NCBI RefSeq assembly: GCF_002975205.1
Contig: NZ_PCOC01000001.1
Span: 1,364,001 to 1,428,000, forward strand
DNA length: 64,000 nt
Source of the DNA: Ochrobactrum vermis
GTDB taxonomy: Bacteria > Pseudomonadota > Alphaproteobacteria > Rhizobiales > Rhizobiaceae
Direction: 5' to 3'
Shown here one piece after another: positions 53,185 through 63,048 of this stretch. The translations under genes were made by a program, and so were the position numbers. Under the pieces are notes generated by a model. That model was given only the letters and a program-made list of their open reading frames with translations. It ran no database searches and was not told the origin of the DNA. The stretch's first letter is position 1. Each line of letters starts with the position of its first letter.

Positions 53185-54408
53185 TTATTTCGCGCAGAGT
53201 GTGTTATCCGCTTTGATCCATGCGTCGATTCCATCAGCCGCAACACAGCCCATCGCGAAACAGGCAGTGAGAAGATAGCCGCCAGTCGGGGCTTCCCAAT
53301 CGATCATTTCTCCAGCAACGAAAACGCCAGGAAGCTTCGGCAGCATGTAGTTTTCATCGATCTCATGCCAACGAATACCACCCGCTGAAGAAATCACTTC
53401 ATCGAGCGGGCGGGGGCGAAGGAGCGGAATTGAGAGTGCCTTGATCGTAGTGGCCAGCGCTTTCGGGACTCTGTCGCGCGTGAACTCCGTCACCAGAGCT
53501 GCTTTAACCCCCGTCAGACCTGCGGCTCTGCGTAAGAGATTGCCGAAGCTCAGCTTTGTATCCTGTCTTGCAATATCGTTTTCCAGCCGTTCGAGAGTTC
53601 GTCCTGGAACAAGGTCGAGTGTCAGAAACGCTTCACCGCATTCCCGCAAGCTGTCACGTAGCGCTGCGGAATGTGCATAAATGAGACTTCCCTCAATTCC
53701 GCCGCGTGTAATGACAAACTCGCCCTGCATCGTGCCTGCACCGGACGTTGCTGTGACCGACTTCACCGGTTCGCCAGCGAAGCGTTCCGCAAAGAAATCG
53801 CTCCATGCAACATCAAAGCCACAATTGGCGGGTTGAAACGGCGCTATATCGATTGATTGTCGTAGAAACTCATCAATCCAGAGGCCATTGGAACCGAGCT
53901 TCGGCCAGCTTCCACCGCCAAACGCAAAGAGTGCAGCGTCGCATGTAATCGTCTGAACGCCATCTGGGTTCTCGATACGCAGACTATCTCCGTCGAAGCC
54001 AAGCCAGCGATGCCGACTGAGAATGCGAACGCCTTGATCTTCCAGGCGTTTTGCCCAGCCGCGAAGAAGCGGCGACGCCTTCATCGCTTTTGGGAAGACA
54101 CGACCTGAAGAGCCGACAAAGGTGTCCGCACCCAATTCATCCGCCCAGGCACGCAACTCACTAGGGCCGAAAGCCATCAAGGCTGGCAATATACGGTCAC
54201 TGCTTGAACCGAAACGCTTCGCAAAAGCTGCGAAGTCCTCGGAGTGAGTAATATTTAGACCGGACTTGCCGGCAAGCAGGAACTTGCGACCAACCGTCGG
54301 CATCTGCTCATAAACTGTCACGCTGTAGCCTCGCGCGGACAGTCGTTCGGCGGCCATCAGACCAGATGGGCCGCCTCCAAGAATGGCGATATTACCCTTG
54401 GGCATCAT
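53185..54408 (-). CDS. NAD(P)/FAD-dependent oxidoreductase, HI0933/PP_4765 type
   Basis: 407 residues. The FAD Rossmann motif is IAILGGGPSGLMAAERL at the N-terminus. YEQMPTVGRKFLLAGKSGLNITHSE and GGSWPKLGSNG are typical of the HI0933-like (BaiN/YhiN) family. The C-terminus carries SSAGGIRWHEIDENYMLPKLPGVFVAGEMIDWEAPTGGYLL. Substrate unknown. An ATG-ATG start leaves one codon of doubt. It follows cckA on the same strand by 21 bp, which may be co-transcription. Confidence 0.9.
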   Translation of the reverse strand: MMPKGNIAILGGGPSGLMAAERLSARGYSVTVYEQMPTVGRKFLLAGKSGLNITHSEDFAAFAKRFGSSSDRILPALMAFGPSELRAWADELGADTFVGSSGRVFPKAMKASPLLRGWAKRLEDQGVRILSRHRWLGFDGDSLRIENPDGVQTITCDAALFAFGGGSWPKLGSNGLWIDEFLRQSIDIAPFQPANCGFDVAWSDFFAERFAGEPVKSVTATSGAGTMQGEFVITRGGIEGSLIYAHSAALRDSLRECGEAFLTLDLVPGRTLERLENDIARQDTKLSFGNLLRRAAGLTGVKAALVTEFTRDRVPKALATTIKALSIPLLRPRPLDEVISSAGGIRWHEIDENYMLPKLPGVFVAGEMIDWEAPTGGYLLTACFAMGCVAADGIDAWIKADNTLCAK

Positions 54409-54429
54409 GGTCGAAGCCTCGACGAAGCA

Positions 54430-57003
54430 TTAATCCTGCTTCTCCAGCATTTCCTTAACTGTGGTAGCCAACTGTTTGAGCGAAAACGGCTTTGGTAGGA
54501 AACCAAATTTGGCATCGGCTGGAAGATTGCGAGCAAATGCATCTTCCGCATAACCCGACACGAAGATGAACTTGATGTCAGGATATGTCTTGCGCAGTTC
54601 ACGCAGAAGCGTAGGGCCATCCATTTCAGGCATGACCACGTCTGATACGACGATATCGACCTCACCGCCAAGCTCTGCCATGACCTCAAGCGCCTCGACG
54701 CCTGTTGCTGCTTCATGGACCGTATATCCACGCGACTGGAGCGCACGCACGCCGCCCATACGAACTGCATCCTCGTCCTCCACCAGAAGGACGGTTGCCG
54801 AACCGGAAAGATCGGTTGCTTTCTCGACCTTCTTTTCCTTCACGACGACAGGTGCATCGTCGGCGCGCTTTTCCTCAATGAGACGCGGCAGGAATATCTT
54901 GAAAGTTGTGCCTTTTCCGACTTCGGAATCACAGTAGATGAAGCCACCGGTTTGCTTGATAATGCCATAGACCATCGACAGGCCGAGGCCGGTGCCCTTG
55001 CCTACTTCCTTCGTCGTAAAGAATGGCTCGAAAATCTTTTCAAGCACGTCTGCAGGAATGCCCGTTCCGGTATCTTCAACTTCAAAGACCACATAATCCG
55101 CTTCTGGCAGATCGCGATAATGAAGCTTTGCGGCTTGCTGCGTCGACACATTGCGGGTGCGCAGCGTGATTTCACCGCCCTCCGGCATGGCGTCGCGCGC
55201 ATTGACCGCCAGATTGACCGCAACCTGCTCGAACTGTCCAAGATCGGCCTTGACCGGCCAGAGATCGCGTCCATGATCGATTTTCAACTCGATATCCTTG
55301 CCGACAAGGCGTGCCAGCAGCATGCGCAGGTCTGCGAGAACATCTGTCAGATCGAGCACTTCTGGACGAAGTGTCTGGCGGCGCGAGAAAGCCAGCAACT
55401 GGCGCACGAGCGAAGCCGCACGGTTGGCGTTCTGCTTGATGTTCATGATATCAGGGAAAGACGGATCGGATGCGCGATGGTTGGTCAGCAGCAAATCCGA
55501 CGACATGATGATAGCCGTCAGCACATTATTGAAGTCGTGCGCGATACCACCTGCAAGCTGGCCTACGGCCTGCATCTTCTGGCTCTGCGCCATCTGGTTT
55601 TCGAGGGCTTTCTGCTCGGTCGTTTCAACAGCAGAGATGATCGCCGCTTCTTCGGCCCGTTCCCCGCCAAGGTCGGTTACGGGGCTCATATAAAAACGTA
55701 TGTGCCGTTCTTCGTTGCCCGGCAACACCGTATCGACGGGTGAAATGCTTGCCTGTCCTGCAAAGGCGGCGGCTAGCGCTCTGTTGAATGTCTCACGGTC
55801 ACGTTCGTGCACCACGATCTCAAGCTTCGCATTGCCGTCAATCGCATCACGATCAACAACAGGAGCAAAAATATCGAGGAAGCGCGCATTGGTGCGCAGT
55901 ATATGCCCGCCGGAATCAACGGCAGCGATTGCCATCGGAGCCGAATTGAAGAAGCGCGTGAAGCGCACTTCGGCGGAACGGAGTGCCATTGATGAATCTT
56001 CGCCCTCAGCGCGATCCAGAACGATAGTGCGGCTCGTACCGCGTGTTCCATCACGCGCGGCCTGAACGCGGTGATAGAAGCGAACGGCAAGGCTTTGTCC
56101 GTTGCGCTTGATAAGATCAAGATCGATGACGGTATTGCGGCTCGTGCCCGGTTCGGCTTTCACCGCCTTGATAAGTGCCATTCCGCTGCCTGCCACAATA
56201 TCATTGAGCGTCAACGATCCCGGCGTGAACTGGGTCAGGTCGACACCGAGCCATTCTGCAAGCGTCGCATTGAGATAAATGATCCGACCCGACGGATCCG
56301 CAGAAAAGAAGCCCGCCGGTGCGTGATCGAGGTGGTTGATCGCTTCCTGCAGTTCCTGAAAGAACCGCTCCTGCTCTGCACGCTCGTCGGAAATATCCGC
56401 AATCTGCCAGGCGACGAGCGGACTTTTGAACTCCTGCCCCGCCTCTATGGGCCGTGCCTTGATGCGATACCATACCGGCGCCAGCGAACCATGTCCCTCA
56501 CGGGAGAGGCCACCGGCAAGCCGCACCTCCTCCTGGGCCGACAAACCGTCGCGAACAGCATTCGTCAGTCGGTAAATGGCATCGGATGCCGCCGGTTCCG
56601 CCGTCAACACATTATCAAGCGAGCGAACTCCCTCGGCATTCGCGACGCCGGTCATTACCGCATAAGCCTCATTGGCGTAAACGATCTGGCCGCGCGCATC
56701 GGAAATAACCGTACCTTCCGGCTGCGAATCCATGAAGGAATGAGCAAGATCCTGCTCACCGTTCTTCTGACTGAATTGAATGAGACCCGTTGCTGCGCCA
56801 AAAAGGTAAAATACGCCGACCATTGACAAAATGCCCATGAGAACGAGGGCAAATCCATCTCCAAGCTGGTCACGAAACAGAAAATAGGCGATTGCCGCGA
56901 CTGTCAGCAGAATGCCGACCAACAGCAGTCGAAGGGCTCCGCTGCGGTTGCGCTTGGGCATAACGAGCGGTTTCGGATAAGCGTTGTCCGTCTGTCGCGA
57001 CAT
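54430..57003 (-). CDS. cckA: Cell-cycle hybrid histidine kinase CckA
   Basis: 857 residues. Two N-terminal transmembrane helices ([20 protein letters not shown] and [20 protein letters not shown]) are followed by three PAS-like regions, a HisKA domain with the phospho-His in [17 protein letters not shown] and an ATPase domain with [36 protein letters not shown] and [18 protein letters not shown]. The C-terminal receiver has [11 protein letters not shown] and the phospho-Asp in [15 protein letters not shown]. In alphaproteobacteria CckA drives the CckA-ChpT-CtrA phosphorelay that times replication and division. ATG at 57003 is preferred over an adjacent in-frame TTG. It is divergent from a FliO-like gene. 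Confidence 0.94.
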   Translation of the reverse strand: MSRQTDNAYPKPLVMPKRNRSGALRLLLVGILLTVAAIAYFLFRDQLGDGFALVLMGILSMVGVFYLFGAATGLIQFSQKNGEQDLAHSFMDSQPEGTVISDARGQIVYANEAYAVMTGVANAEGVRSLDNVLTAEPAASDAIYRLTNAVRDGLSAQEEVRLAGGLSREGHGSLAPVWYRIKARPIEAGQEFKSPLVAWQIADISDERAEQERFFQELQEAINHLDHAPAGFFSADPSGRIIYLNATLAEWLGVDLTQFTPGSLTLNDIVAGSGMALIKAVKAEPGTSRNTVIDLDLIKRNGQSLAVRFYHRVQAARDGTRGTSRTIVLDRAEGEDSSMALRSAEVRFTRFFNSAPMAIAAVDSGGHILRTNARFLDIFAPVVDRDAIDGNAKLEIVVHERDRETFNRALAAAFAGQASISPVDTVLPGNEERHIRFYMSPVTDLGGERAEEAAIISAVETTEQKALENQMAQSQKMQAVGQLAGGIAHDFNNVLTAIIMSSDLLLTNHRASDPSFPDIMNIKQNANRAASLVRQLLAFSRRQTLRPEVLDLTDVLADLRMLLARLVGKDIELKIDHGRDLWPVKADLGQFEQVAVNLAVNARDAMPEGGEITLRTRNVSTQQAAKLHYRDLPEADYVVFEVEDTGTGIPADVLEKIFEPFFTTKEVGKGTGLGLSMVYGIIKQTGGFIYCDSEVGKGTTFKIFLPRLIEEKRADDAPVVVKEKKVEKATDLSGSATVLLVEDEDAVRMGGVRALQSRGYTVHEAATGVEALEVMAELGGEVDIVVSDVVMPEMDGPTLLRELRKTYPDIKFIFVSGYAEDAFARNLPADAKFGFLPKPFSLKQLATTVKEMLEKQD

Positions 57004-57234
57004 CAAGCCATCTGCCCTTTCATGTTGCGTGGCTGAGCATCAACAAGCATCAGAGTACCGTTTGTTTTTTCGATCAGCCAAGACGTCATTTCAATCATTC
57101 GCATATCCGATTTTCTCGAATGCACTTTTCTGCACGCTTCAGCTATCGCGCGGAGAACGCAAAGCCAATATGTCAGGGTATATCCGATTCGCAGAATGCG
57201 TTAATCGGCGCGCAGTACAAGCATTGCTGCACTG

Positions 57235-57267
57235 AAACGGTGCAAATTGGACTTTTTTGCACCGTTT
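57235..57267. repeat. Perfect 11-bp-arm inverted repeat between cckA and the FliO-like gene
   Basis: AAACGGTGCAA pairs with TTGCACCGTTT around an 11-base loop. It lies 232 bp upstream of cckA and 158 bp before the FliO-like gene. It may be a terminator, an operator or a structured 5' leader; the spacing does not decide. The remaining 420 bp of this divergent region showed no other motif. Confidence 0.6.
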
Positions 57268-57424
57268 TGCCTGGGGATCATATATTTCCCGCATTTCCAA
57301 GGAACATTCCCAAGGCTTACAAATTCAACTACTGTACCAACTATGTGATGATGCGGAGTGCCGGGGGAAGCGCAGTCTCCACACATCGCAGGTTTTTAGT
57401 TTATTGTATCAAGAGGGTATCCGC

Positions 57425-58705
57425 ATGAAGGAATGGCTCAGCGGCATCGTTGGAGAGAGCGCGGCTAATATTGTCGGCTTCATCCTAATATTTGCGATCA
57501 TTCTTGGCGGAATTTTCGTTGTTCTCAGTATCATTCGCCGTTTCAGCAGCGGGACTTTCGTCTCCAATGGACGCACGCGGCAGCCGCGCCTTTCGGTGAT
57601 GGATGCTGCAGCCGTCGATAGCAGGCGTAAGCTCGTTCTTATTCGCCGCGACGATGTGGAACATCTGCTGCTCATCGGCGGGCCGACCGATGTCGTGGTC
57701 GAACAGAACATTGTCATGGAATCGCGTGCCCATGCGCGTGTGCAGACTTCGCGCATAGAGCCTGAACAGATCGAGCGCTTCAAACAGCATGAAGCAACCC
57801 TGACCAACGATAAAGCAGAGCGCCCTGCTCTCTCATTGCAAACACCGCAGTCTGAAGAGAAGGATGAGCCGATCCAGCTCACCTCTGCAATCGAAACTCC
57901 GGTTTATCGAAAGCCTGAACCGGTACGTGAAGAGCCGGTTCAATCCGCTGCGACACCTGCGCGCATTCCGCCGCAAGCCCCCACCGCGCCTATCCCGCCA
58001 CGACCGCCTGTGCGGTCTGACACCACTGCCACTCAGTCGACACCTCCTCATCAGCCGCCGCGTCCGGCACCGAACTATCCGCCGCAGCCACGCACAGTGT
58101 TGCCGCCTCGTCCCGCACAGCCGCAGCCACAGTCAACCCGTGCACATCCGGCTTATCCATTGAGCCAGGTTTCTCGCGGTGTTTTGAGCTCGACTTCTTC
58201 CGGCGCGACCGCCGCTGTTGGCGTCGCAGCAGCCGCATCTGTTGTTTCTGCAAATCTTGGCAGCATCGTCCCGGAGCGTGAAACGACGACACCTGACAAG
58301 TCTTCGCCACTTGATGTAACCGGACCGACTGTTTCTTCGACAGCAGCTCCGGCATTCAGCGCTCCATCGGAACCGAAACGCGTCGAGCCTGAAATCACGG
58401 TTACCGAGCCGAGGCCAACAGAACCCGATACTGCTGCGGTGGAAACGCCGGGCGATGAGTTGGCGGGGCTCAGCGGTGCTTTACACGACGCAATCGCTGC
58501 TGACGTTAATGTAAAGAGCGCGACTGATGATGACACCAAGGATGCAGTCTCGTTCGATACCGAGTTCTTCGAAAATGAGCTTTTGAGTTCACTTGATATT
58601 TCCGCAACGGACGATGCGGTTGAAGACAAAGCCAAGGACGATATCGAGGATGAAATGGAAAAGCTCCTCGGCGAATTGACCAAGGACGAAATTCGCAGGA
58701 GCTGA
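57425..58705 (+). CDS. FliO-like membrane protein with long Pro/Glu-rich tail
   Basis: 426 residues. One transmembrane helix (NIVGFILIFAIILGGIFVVL, about 16-38) is followed by a FliO-type domain: RLSVMDAAAVDSRRKLVLIRRDDVEHLLLIGGPTDVVVEQNI. Then come about 300 residues of low complexity, proline-rich (PPRPAPNYPPQPRTVLPPRP) and acidic at the end (KAKDDIEDEMEKLLGELTKDEI). FliO helps assemble the flagellar export gate, but no other flagellar gene lies nearby, so the flagellar role is unproven. ATG at 57425 follows AAGAGGG; 56 upstream in-frame codons lie in the intergenic region. Confidence 0.78.
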   Translation: MKEWLSGIVGESAANIVGFILIFAIILGGIFVVLSIIRRFSSGTFVSNGRTRQPRLSVMDAAAVDSRRKLVLIRRDDVEHLLLIGGPTDVVVEQNIVMESRAHARVQTSRIEPEQIERFKQHEATLTNDKAERPALSLQTPQSEEKDEPIQLTSAIETPVYRKPEPVREEPVQSAATPARIPPQAPTAPIPPRPPVRSDTTATQSTPPHQPPRPAPNYPPQPRTVLPPRPAQPQPQSTRAHPAYPLSQVSRGVLSSTSSGATAAVGVAAAASVVSANLGSIVPERETTTPDKSSPLDVTGPTVSSTAAPAFSAPSEPKRVEPEITVTEPRPTEPDTAAVETPGDELAGLSGALHDAIAADVNVKSATDDDTKDAVSFDTEFFENELLSSLDISATDDAVEDKAKDDIEDEMEKLLGELTKDEIRRS

Positions 58706-58736
58706 GTCTGCCGGAATTTATCTCGATACAAAGAAA

Positions 58737-58761
58737 ATAGGCTGCGGAAACCGCAGCCTAT
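58737..58761. terminator. Bidirectional terminator-like hairpin
   Basis: ATAGGCTGCGG pairs with CCGCAGCCTAT around a 3-base loop, between converging genes. T-runs on each side are short and interrupted. Confidence 0.7.
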
Positions 58762-58863
58762 AAATTTTCTAAACCATCTCGAAGCTTGCCGCATCGACCC
58801 AAAAATCATACCGATTTACGGAAAATACGATGCGAAGATCCAATAGATTAGAGCGTATGCACT

Positions 58864-59280
58864 CTAATCGTCGCGATAAACTTTCTCACGACGCTCGTGG
58901 CGCTCCTGCGCTTCGATGGATAGCGTAGCAATCGGACGCGCATCAAGCCGCTTCAAGCTGATAGGTTCTCCCGTTTCCTCGCAGAAGCCGTATGTTCCTT
59001 CATCAATGCGGCTTAGTGCTGCGTCGATTTTGGAGATCAATTTGCGCTGTCTGTCGCGAGCTCGTAGCTCAATTGCCCGATCCGTTTCGGAGGATGCCCT
59101 GTCCGCCAGGTCGGGATGGTTGGCATTTTCCTGCTGTAGCGCTTCAAGCGTTTCACGCGCTTCTCGCAGAATATCATTCTTCCACGCGACTAGTTTCGTG
59201 CGGAAGTAAGACTTCTGCCGCTCATTCATGAACGGCTCGTCTTCAGTGGGCCTATAGTCAAGGTCAATCAATTCACTCAT
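58864..59280 (-). CDS. dksA: RNA polymerase-binding transcription factor DksA
   Basis: 138 residues acting on RNA polymerase with ppGpp to adjust rRNA and amino-acid gene transcription. The coiled coil (about 20-90: SYFRTKLVAWKNDILREARE, ETDRAIELRARDRQRKLISK) is followed by the globular end GTYGFCEETGEPISLKRLDARPIATLSIEAQERHE. Only one of the four usual zinc Cys is present (C, T, then R and S in the other places), a form known in alphaproteobacteria. DRASSETDRA keeps the D..A tip pattern. Confidence 0.92.
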   Translation of the reverse strand: MSELIDLDYRPTEDEPFMNERQKSYFRTKLVAWKNDILREARETLEALQQENANHPDLADRASSETDRAIELRARDRQRKLISKIDAALSRIDEGTYGFCEETGEPISLKRLDARPIATLSIEAQERHERREKVYRDD

Positions 59281-59668
59281 TCTGAATTACCCCACATCTA
59301 GGAGACGCGAGCGGTTATATAGTTCCATAGCAACAAGGACACAACATCAAACAAGCGTACTTCACTACTTTTTAGTTCATCAATTTTGTATGATTTTGCA
59401 TCAAAATTATGCAATCTTAAAATGCACGGAAAAAGTTGCTCTTTAGACTTTCAGAACAACTTCAATTGATTGCCAGTAAAGTGGGTGTATTTTCCGGTCA
59501 TAGCCAACATCAGTATCAAGAAGCTCATTCAGCCCAATAATTAGGCAGATGACACATGTAATTATTGCTGACAGACATCAAAAAATCGGGAGAATGGGCA
59601 ACTAGGGTGCCCTTTTGCGCTCAAATCATGGCAAGAAATGCTGAAAAACACAGCTTGGAACGTTACAG
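59281..59668. other. AT-rich intergenic region with an orphan hairpin
   Basis: About 390 bp before the phosphatase gene. GGGCA (59595-59599) pairs with TGCCC (59607-59611) and is followed by TTTT, looking like a terminator in the plus direction although no gene ends there. A small RNA transcribed from upstream is possible. No promoter was assigned. Confidence 0.4.
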
Positions 59669-60169
59669 ATGAGTCGTTTGCTTCTCCTCAGACATGCCAA
59701 GGCCATGTGGGCAAAGCCCGGAATGAAGGATTTCGACCGCTCGCTGGACCAGGAAGGAAAAGCATCCCTAGACCGGCTTGCAAGGACAATGAAGTCATTC
59801 AAGCTATATCCAGATCTGGTAGTCCTTTCAGGCTCAGGCCGAACAAGGGAAACCGCGTTCGGCCTTATTGAACGCCTGGAAATCAACGTCGAAACAATCA
59901 TCGATGATACGATCTATAGTGGCGGCGCGGCCGACTACATGCAATCCATCCGCAAACATGGCCATGCGCCGACGGTCATGCTCGTGGGGCACAATCCCAG
60001 CATAGAGGATCTGGCTCTGGCCTTGTGTGGCGATGGCAACAAAGACGGCCTCCTGAAGCTACGCGCAGGCTTCCCGACAGCCGCATTGGCGAATATCACG
60101 TTTCCGACCTCGCTTGGCGAACTCGAACGTGGCGGCGGTTACCTCGAAAGCTTCCTGTTTCCTCAGTAG
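59669..60169 (+). CDS. SixA-like histidine phosphatase
   Basis: 166 residues. The catalytic RHG-type motif appears as LLLLRHAKAMWAKPG at residues 4-18, and VMLVGHNPSIEDLALALCG holds the second His. SGSGRTRETAFGLI supplies the arginine. This is the short SixA-type phosphohistidine phosphatase group, some members of which act on phosphorelay proteins; the target here is not known. A TTACAG sequence precedes the ATG, so the ribosome-binding site is weak. Confidence 0.87.
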   Translation: MSRLLLLRHAKAMWAKPGMKDFDRSLDQEGKASLDRLARTMKSFKLYPDLVVLSGSGRTRETAFGLIERLEINVETIIDDTIYSGGAADYMQSIRKHGHAPTVMLVGHNPSIEDLALALCGDGNKDGLLKLRAGFPTAALANITFPTSLGELERGGGYLESFLFPQ

Positions 60170-60261
60170 ATTTTCCGTAAGTGCACGGACATTCCTTGCC
60201 AAGACTACTGACGCAACCCTATCTATATCGCTGACAGATCACTGAATTCGGCGAGGGATAA

Positions 60262-61722
60262 TTGGCTAGACTGACAAGTATTGGCGACGAAGCGAAGATC
60301 GCACTGGATACGTTGGCAGATCGTGCGACCGGGCTTTTGTCTCCGTCATTGCGGCTCGGCGTGACCGGTTTATCTCGTGCCGGAAAGACAGTCTTCATTA
60401 CAGCTCTCGTGCATAATATGCTGCATGGCGGCAGGCTGCCGATGTTTGAAGCCTATAAATCCGGACGTATTTCACGAGCGCTGCTCGAACCGCAACCGGA
60501 CGATGCGGTCCCTCGCTTTCAATATGAAGAGCATCTGTCGGCTCTGATCGATGAGCGTATCTGGCCAGACTCAACTCGTGCAATCTCGCAATTGCGTCTG
60601 ACCATCGAGTATGAATCCGCTTCTGCGTGGGGACGATGGCTGTCGCCCGGCAAACTCTCTGTCGATATTGTCGACTATCCCGGCGAATGGCTGCTCGACC
60701 TGCCCTTGCTTGGCAAATCCTATGCCGAATTCAGTGCAGATTCTTTTGCTCTGGCCCATGAACCGACGCACAAGGATCTGGCTCAGGCGTGGATCGCCGA
60801 AGCCGCCCTTGTTGACCCTTCTGAAAAGGCAGACGAGCTCACCGCGCAGCGTCTGGCCAAGAGCTTTACGGCTTACTTGCGCGCGGGAAAAGCCGATGAA
60901 CGCGCATTGTCGACCCTGCCACCAGGGCGTTTTCTGATGCCGGGCGATCTAGAGGGTTCACCGGCACTGACATTCGCCCCGCTGCCTGATCTCGAACCGG
61001 ACGATCTGAAGGCCGGCTCCCTCGGCGCAATGATGGAACGGCGTTATGAAGCCTATAAAACCTATGTCATCAAGCCATTCTTTCGGGAACATATCGCCCG
61101 GCTCGACAGACAAATTGTGCTTATCGATGCCATGCAGGCGATGAATGCAGGCGGCGCCGTCGTTGCTGATCTGGAGCGTGCACTTACCGATATTCTGTCC
61201 TGCTTCCGACCAGGACGCTCGAACCTGCTGACTGGATTGATCCAGCGCCGTATCGGCCGCATTCTTGTGGCTGCAACGAAAGCCGATCATCTGCACCATG
61301 AAAGTCACGACCGTCTGCAAGCCATCGTGCGACGCCTCGTGGAACGGGCTATAGAGCGAGCCGATTTTTCCGGCGCGGATATCGATGTTCTCGCAATGGC
61401 CGCAGTTCGTGCTACCCGCGAGGCAACCGTGACACAAGGCAAGGAAACCCTTCCCGTCATCGTCGGCACACCGCTAAAGGGCGAGAAAATCGATGGCGAG
61501 ATGTTCGACGGTGAAACAGAAACCGCCATATTTCCTGGTGACTTACCGAAAAACCCCAATGCAATCTTTGAAAAGTCGTTTGCACAGGATGATCCAGCCA
61601 TCCGTTTTGTCCGTTTCCGCCCGCCCCGGCTCGAGCGTACCGCCGAAGGCATAACTCTTTCCCTGCCTCACATAAGGCTGGATCGCGCCTTGCAGTTTCT
61701 GATTGGGGATCGTCTCGCATGA
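60262..61722 (+). CDS. YcjX-like P-loop protein
   Basis: 486 residues. Walker A lies in LGVTGLSRAGKTVFITALVHNML, Walker B-like residues in LSVDIVDYPGEWLLDLPLLG, and a K-x-D-like GRILVAATKADHLHHES follows. A TTG start is chosen: GAGGGA lies 5 bases upstream and the family begins near here. YcjX proteins are GTP-binding and stress-linked, of unknown mechanism. The stop overlaps the next gene by 4 bp (ATGA), as in the conserved ycjX-ycjF pair. Confidence 0.88.
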   Translation: MARLTSIGDEAKIALDTLADRATGLLSPSLRLGVTGLSRAGKTVFITALVHNMLHGGRLPMFEAYKSGRISRALLEPQPDDAVPRFQYEEHLSALIDERIWPDSTRAISQLRLTIEYESASAWGRWLSPGKLSVDIVDYPGEWLLDLPLLGKSYAEFSADSFALAHEPTHKDLAQAWIAEAALVDPSEKADELTAQRLAKSFTAYLRAGKADERALSTLPPGRFLMPGDLEGSPALTFAPLPDLEPDDLKAGSLGAMMERRYEAYKTYVIKPFFREHIARLDRQIVLIDAMQAMNAGGAVVADLERALTDILSCFRPGRSNLLTGLIQRRIGRILVAATKADHLHHESHDRLQAIVRRLVERAIERADFSGADIDVLAMAAVRATREATVTQGKETLPVIVGTPLKGEKIDGEMFDGETETAIFPGDLPKNPNAIFEKSFAQDDPAIRFVRFRPPRLERTAEGITLSLPHIRLDRALQFLIGDRLA

Positions 61723-62801
61723 CAGAGAAGACACCGCGTAAACCTGCTTCGTTCACGGTAAATCAGCCGTCTACCCGTCCTGAAACAGTGGATGAAGTGT
61801 CGCGTCGTCCTCGTGCCGTGCGGGACCTTGATGCTGTTGTCTCCCAACCGGATGTTTTTGCGTTGAACGAGGAGGAAGCGGCAGAGCTGGAAATTCTCGA
61901 TCCGTCATTTGAAGCACCTGAACGCAGGGGCTGGTCGCTCAGCAAAATACTTTTCGGGGCGCTCGGCATTCTTGTTTCATTCGCTATCGGCATCTGGGCC
62001 GAAGACCTTATCCGGGCACTGTTTTCCCGTGCAGACTGGTTGGGCTGGACCGCTTTGGGCGTCGCTATAATCGCGCTTGCAGCCTTCATTGCCATTATCG
62101 TCCGCGAACTGATAGCGTTGCGTCGCCTTGCTTCCGTGCAGCATCTCCGAAAAGACGCCGCAGATGCGGCTGAACGGGACGATATGGCCTCCGCCAGAAA
62201 AGCGGTAGACGCGCTGCGCTCGATTGCGGCAGGCTTGCCGGAGACAGCGCGTGGACGACAGCTTCTGGACGGCCTGACCGACGATATCATTGACGGGCGA
62301 AACCTGATTCAGCTTGCCGAAACGGAAATTCTTCGACCTCTCGACCGCGAAGCACGCACGCTCATTCTGAATGCGTCAAAACGCGTTTCAATTGTCACCG
62401 CAATCAGTCCGCGTGCACTGGTCGACATCGGTTATGTCATTTTTGAGGCAGCCCGGCTGATCCGCCGGCTTTCACAACTCTACGGTGGCCGCCCCGGCAC
62501 GCTTGGTTTTCTGAAACTCGCCCGCCGGGTCATTGCACATCTGGCTGTGACGGGAACGCTAGCCATGGGCGATAGCGTTATCCAGCAGCTTGTTGGCCAT
62601 GGCCTCGCGTCACGGCTTTCTGCCAAGCTCGGCGAAGGTGTCGTCAACGGTCTTATGACGGCGCGTATAGGCATTGCAGCCATGGACGTGGTGCGTCCAT
62701 TTCCGTTCAATGCCGAAAAGCGGCCTGGCATCGGCGACTTTATCGGCGATCTTGCGAGGATAAGCGGCGAACGGCCAGACAAAAAGCATCCTGGAAAATA
62801 G
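61719..62801 (+). CDS. YcjF-like membrane protein (DUF697/TIGR01620)
   Basis: 360 residues. The N-terminal 70 residues are soluble and rich in charged residues (TRPETVDEVSRRPRAVRDLD). Two transmembrane helices follow (ILFGALGILVSFAIGIWAED and WTALGVAIIALAAFIAIIV), then a helical domain with ALVDIGYVIFEAARLIRRLSQLYGGRPGTLG and a final DUF697-like region (TARIGIAAMDVVRPFPFNAEKRPGIGDF). It overlaps ycjX by 4 bp. Role unknown. Confidence 0.9.
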   Translation: MTEKTPRKPASFTVNQPSTRPETVDEVSRRPRAVRDLDAVVSQPDVFALNEEEAAELEILDPSFEAPERRGWSLSKILFGALGILVSFAIGIWAEDLIRALFSRADWLGWTALGVAIIALAAFIAIIVRELIALRRLASVQHLRKDAADAAERDDMASARKAVDALRSIAAGLPETARGRQLLDGLTDDIIDGRNLIQLAETEILRPLDREARTLILNASKRVSIVTAISPRALVDIGYVIFEAARLIRRLSQLYGGRPGTLGFLKLARRVIAHLAVTGTLAMGDSVIQQLVGHGLASRLSAKLGEGVVNGLMTARIGIAAMDVVRPFPFNAEKRPGIGDFIGDLARISGERPDKKHPGK

Positions 62802-63048
62802 CGACTTATTTCCGAAGCGTTAACCATTCGCGACGATTATGAGCAGATAGAAATCTGCGCCAGAATCGAACGATGCGGTGTAATGGCACGCCCCCCTCAA
62901 TTGTGCCCTTCCCCTTCAATCGGCTTATGGCAGCGTCGGATTATCCGACGGTTTGCGAGGCGCGACCAGCTTTTGGTCGTGACATGCTGAAAAACAACGA
63001 TTAGGAATGACGTCCGATCAAGGTCGTGAATCCGGGACAGAGCTGAAT

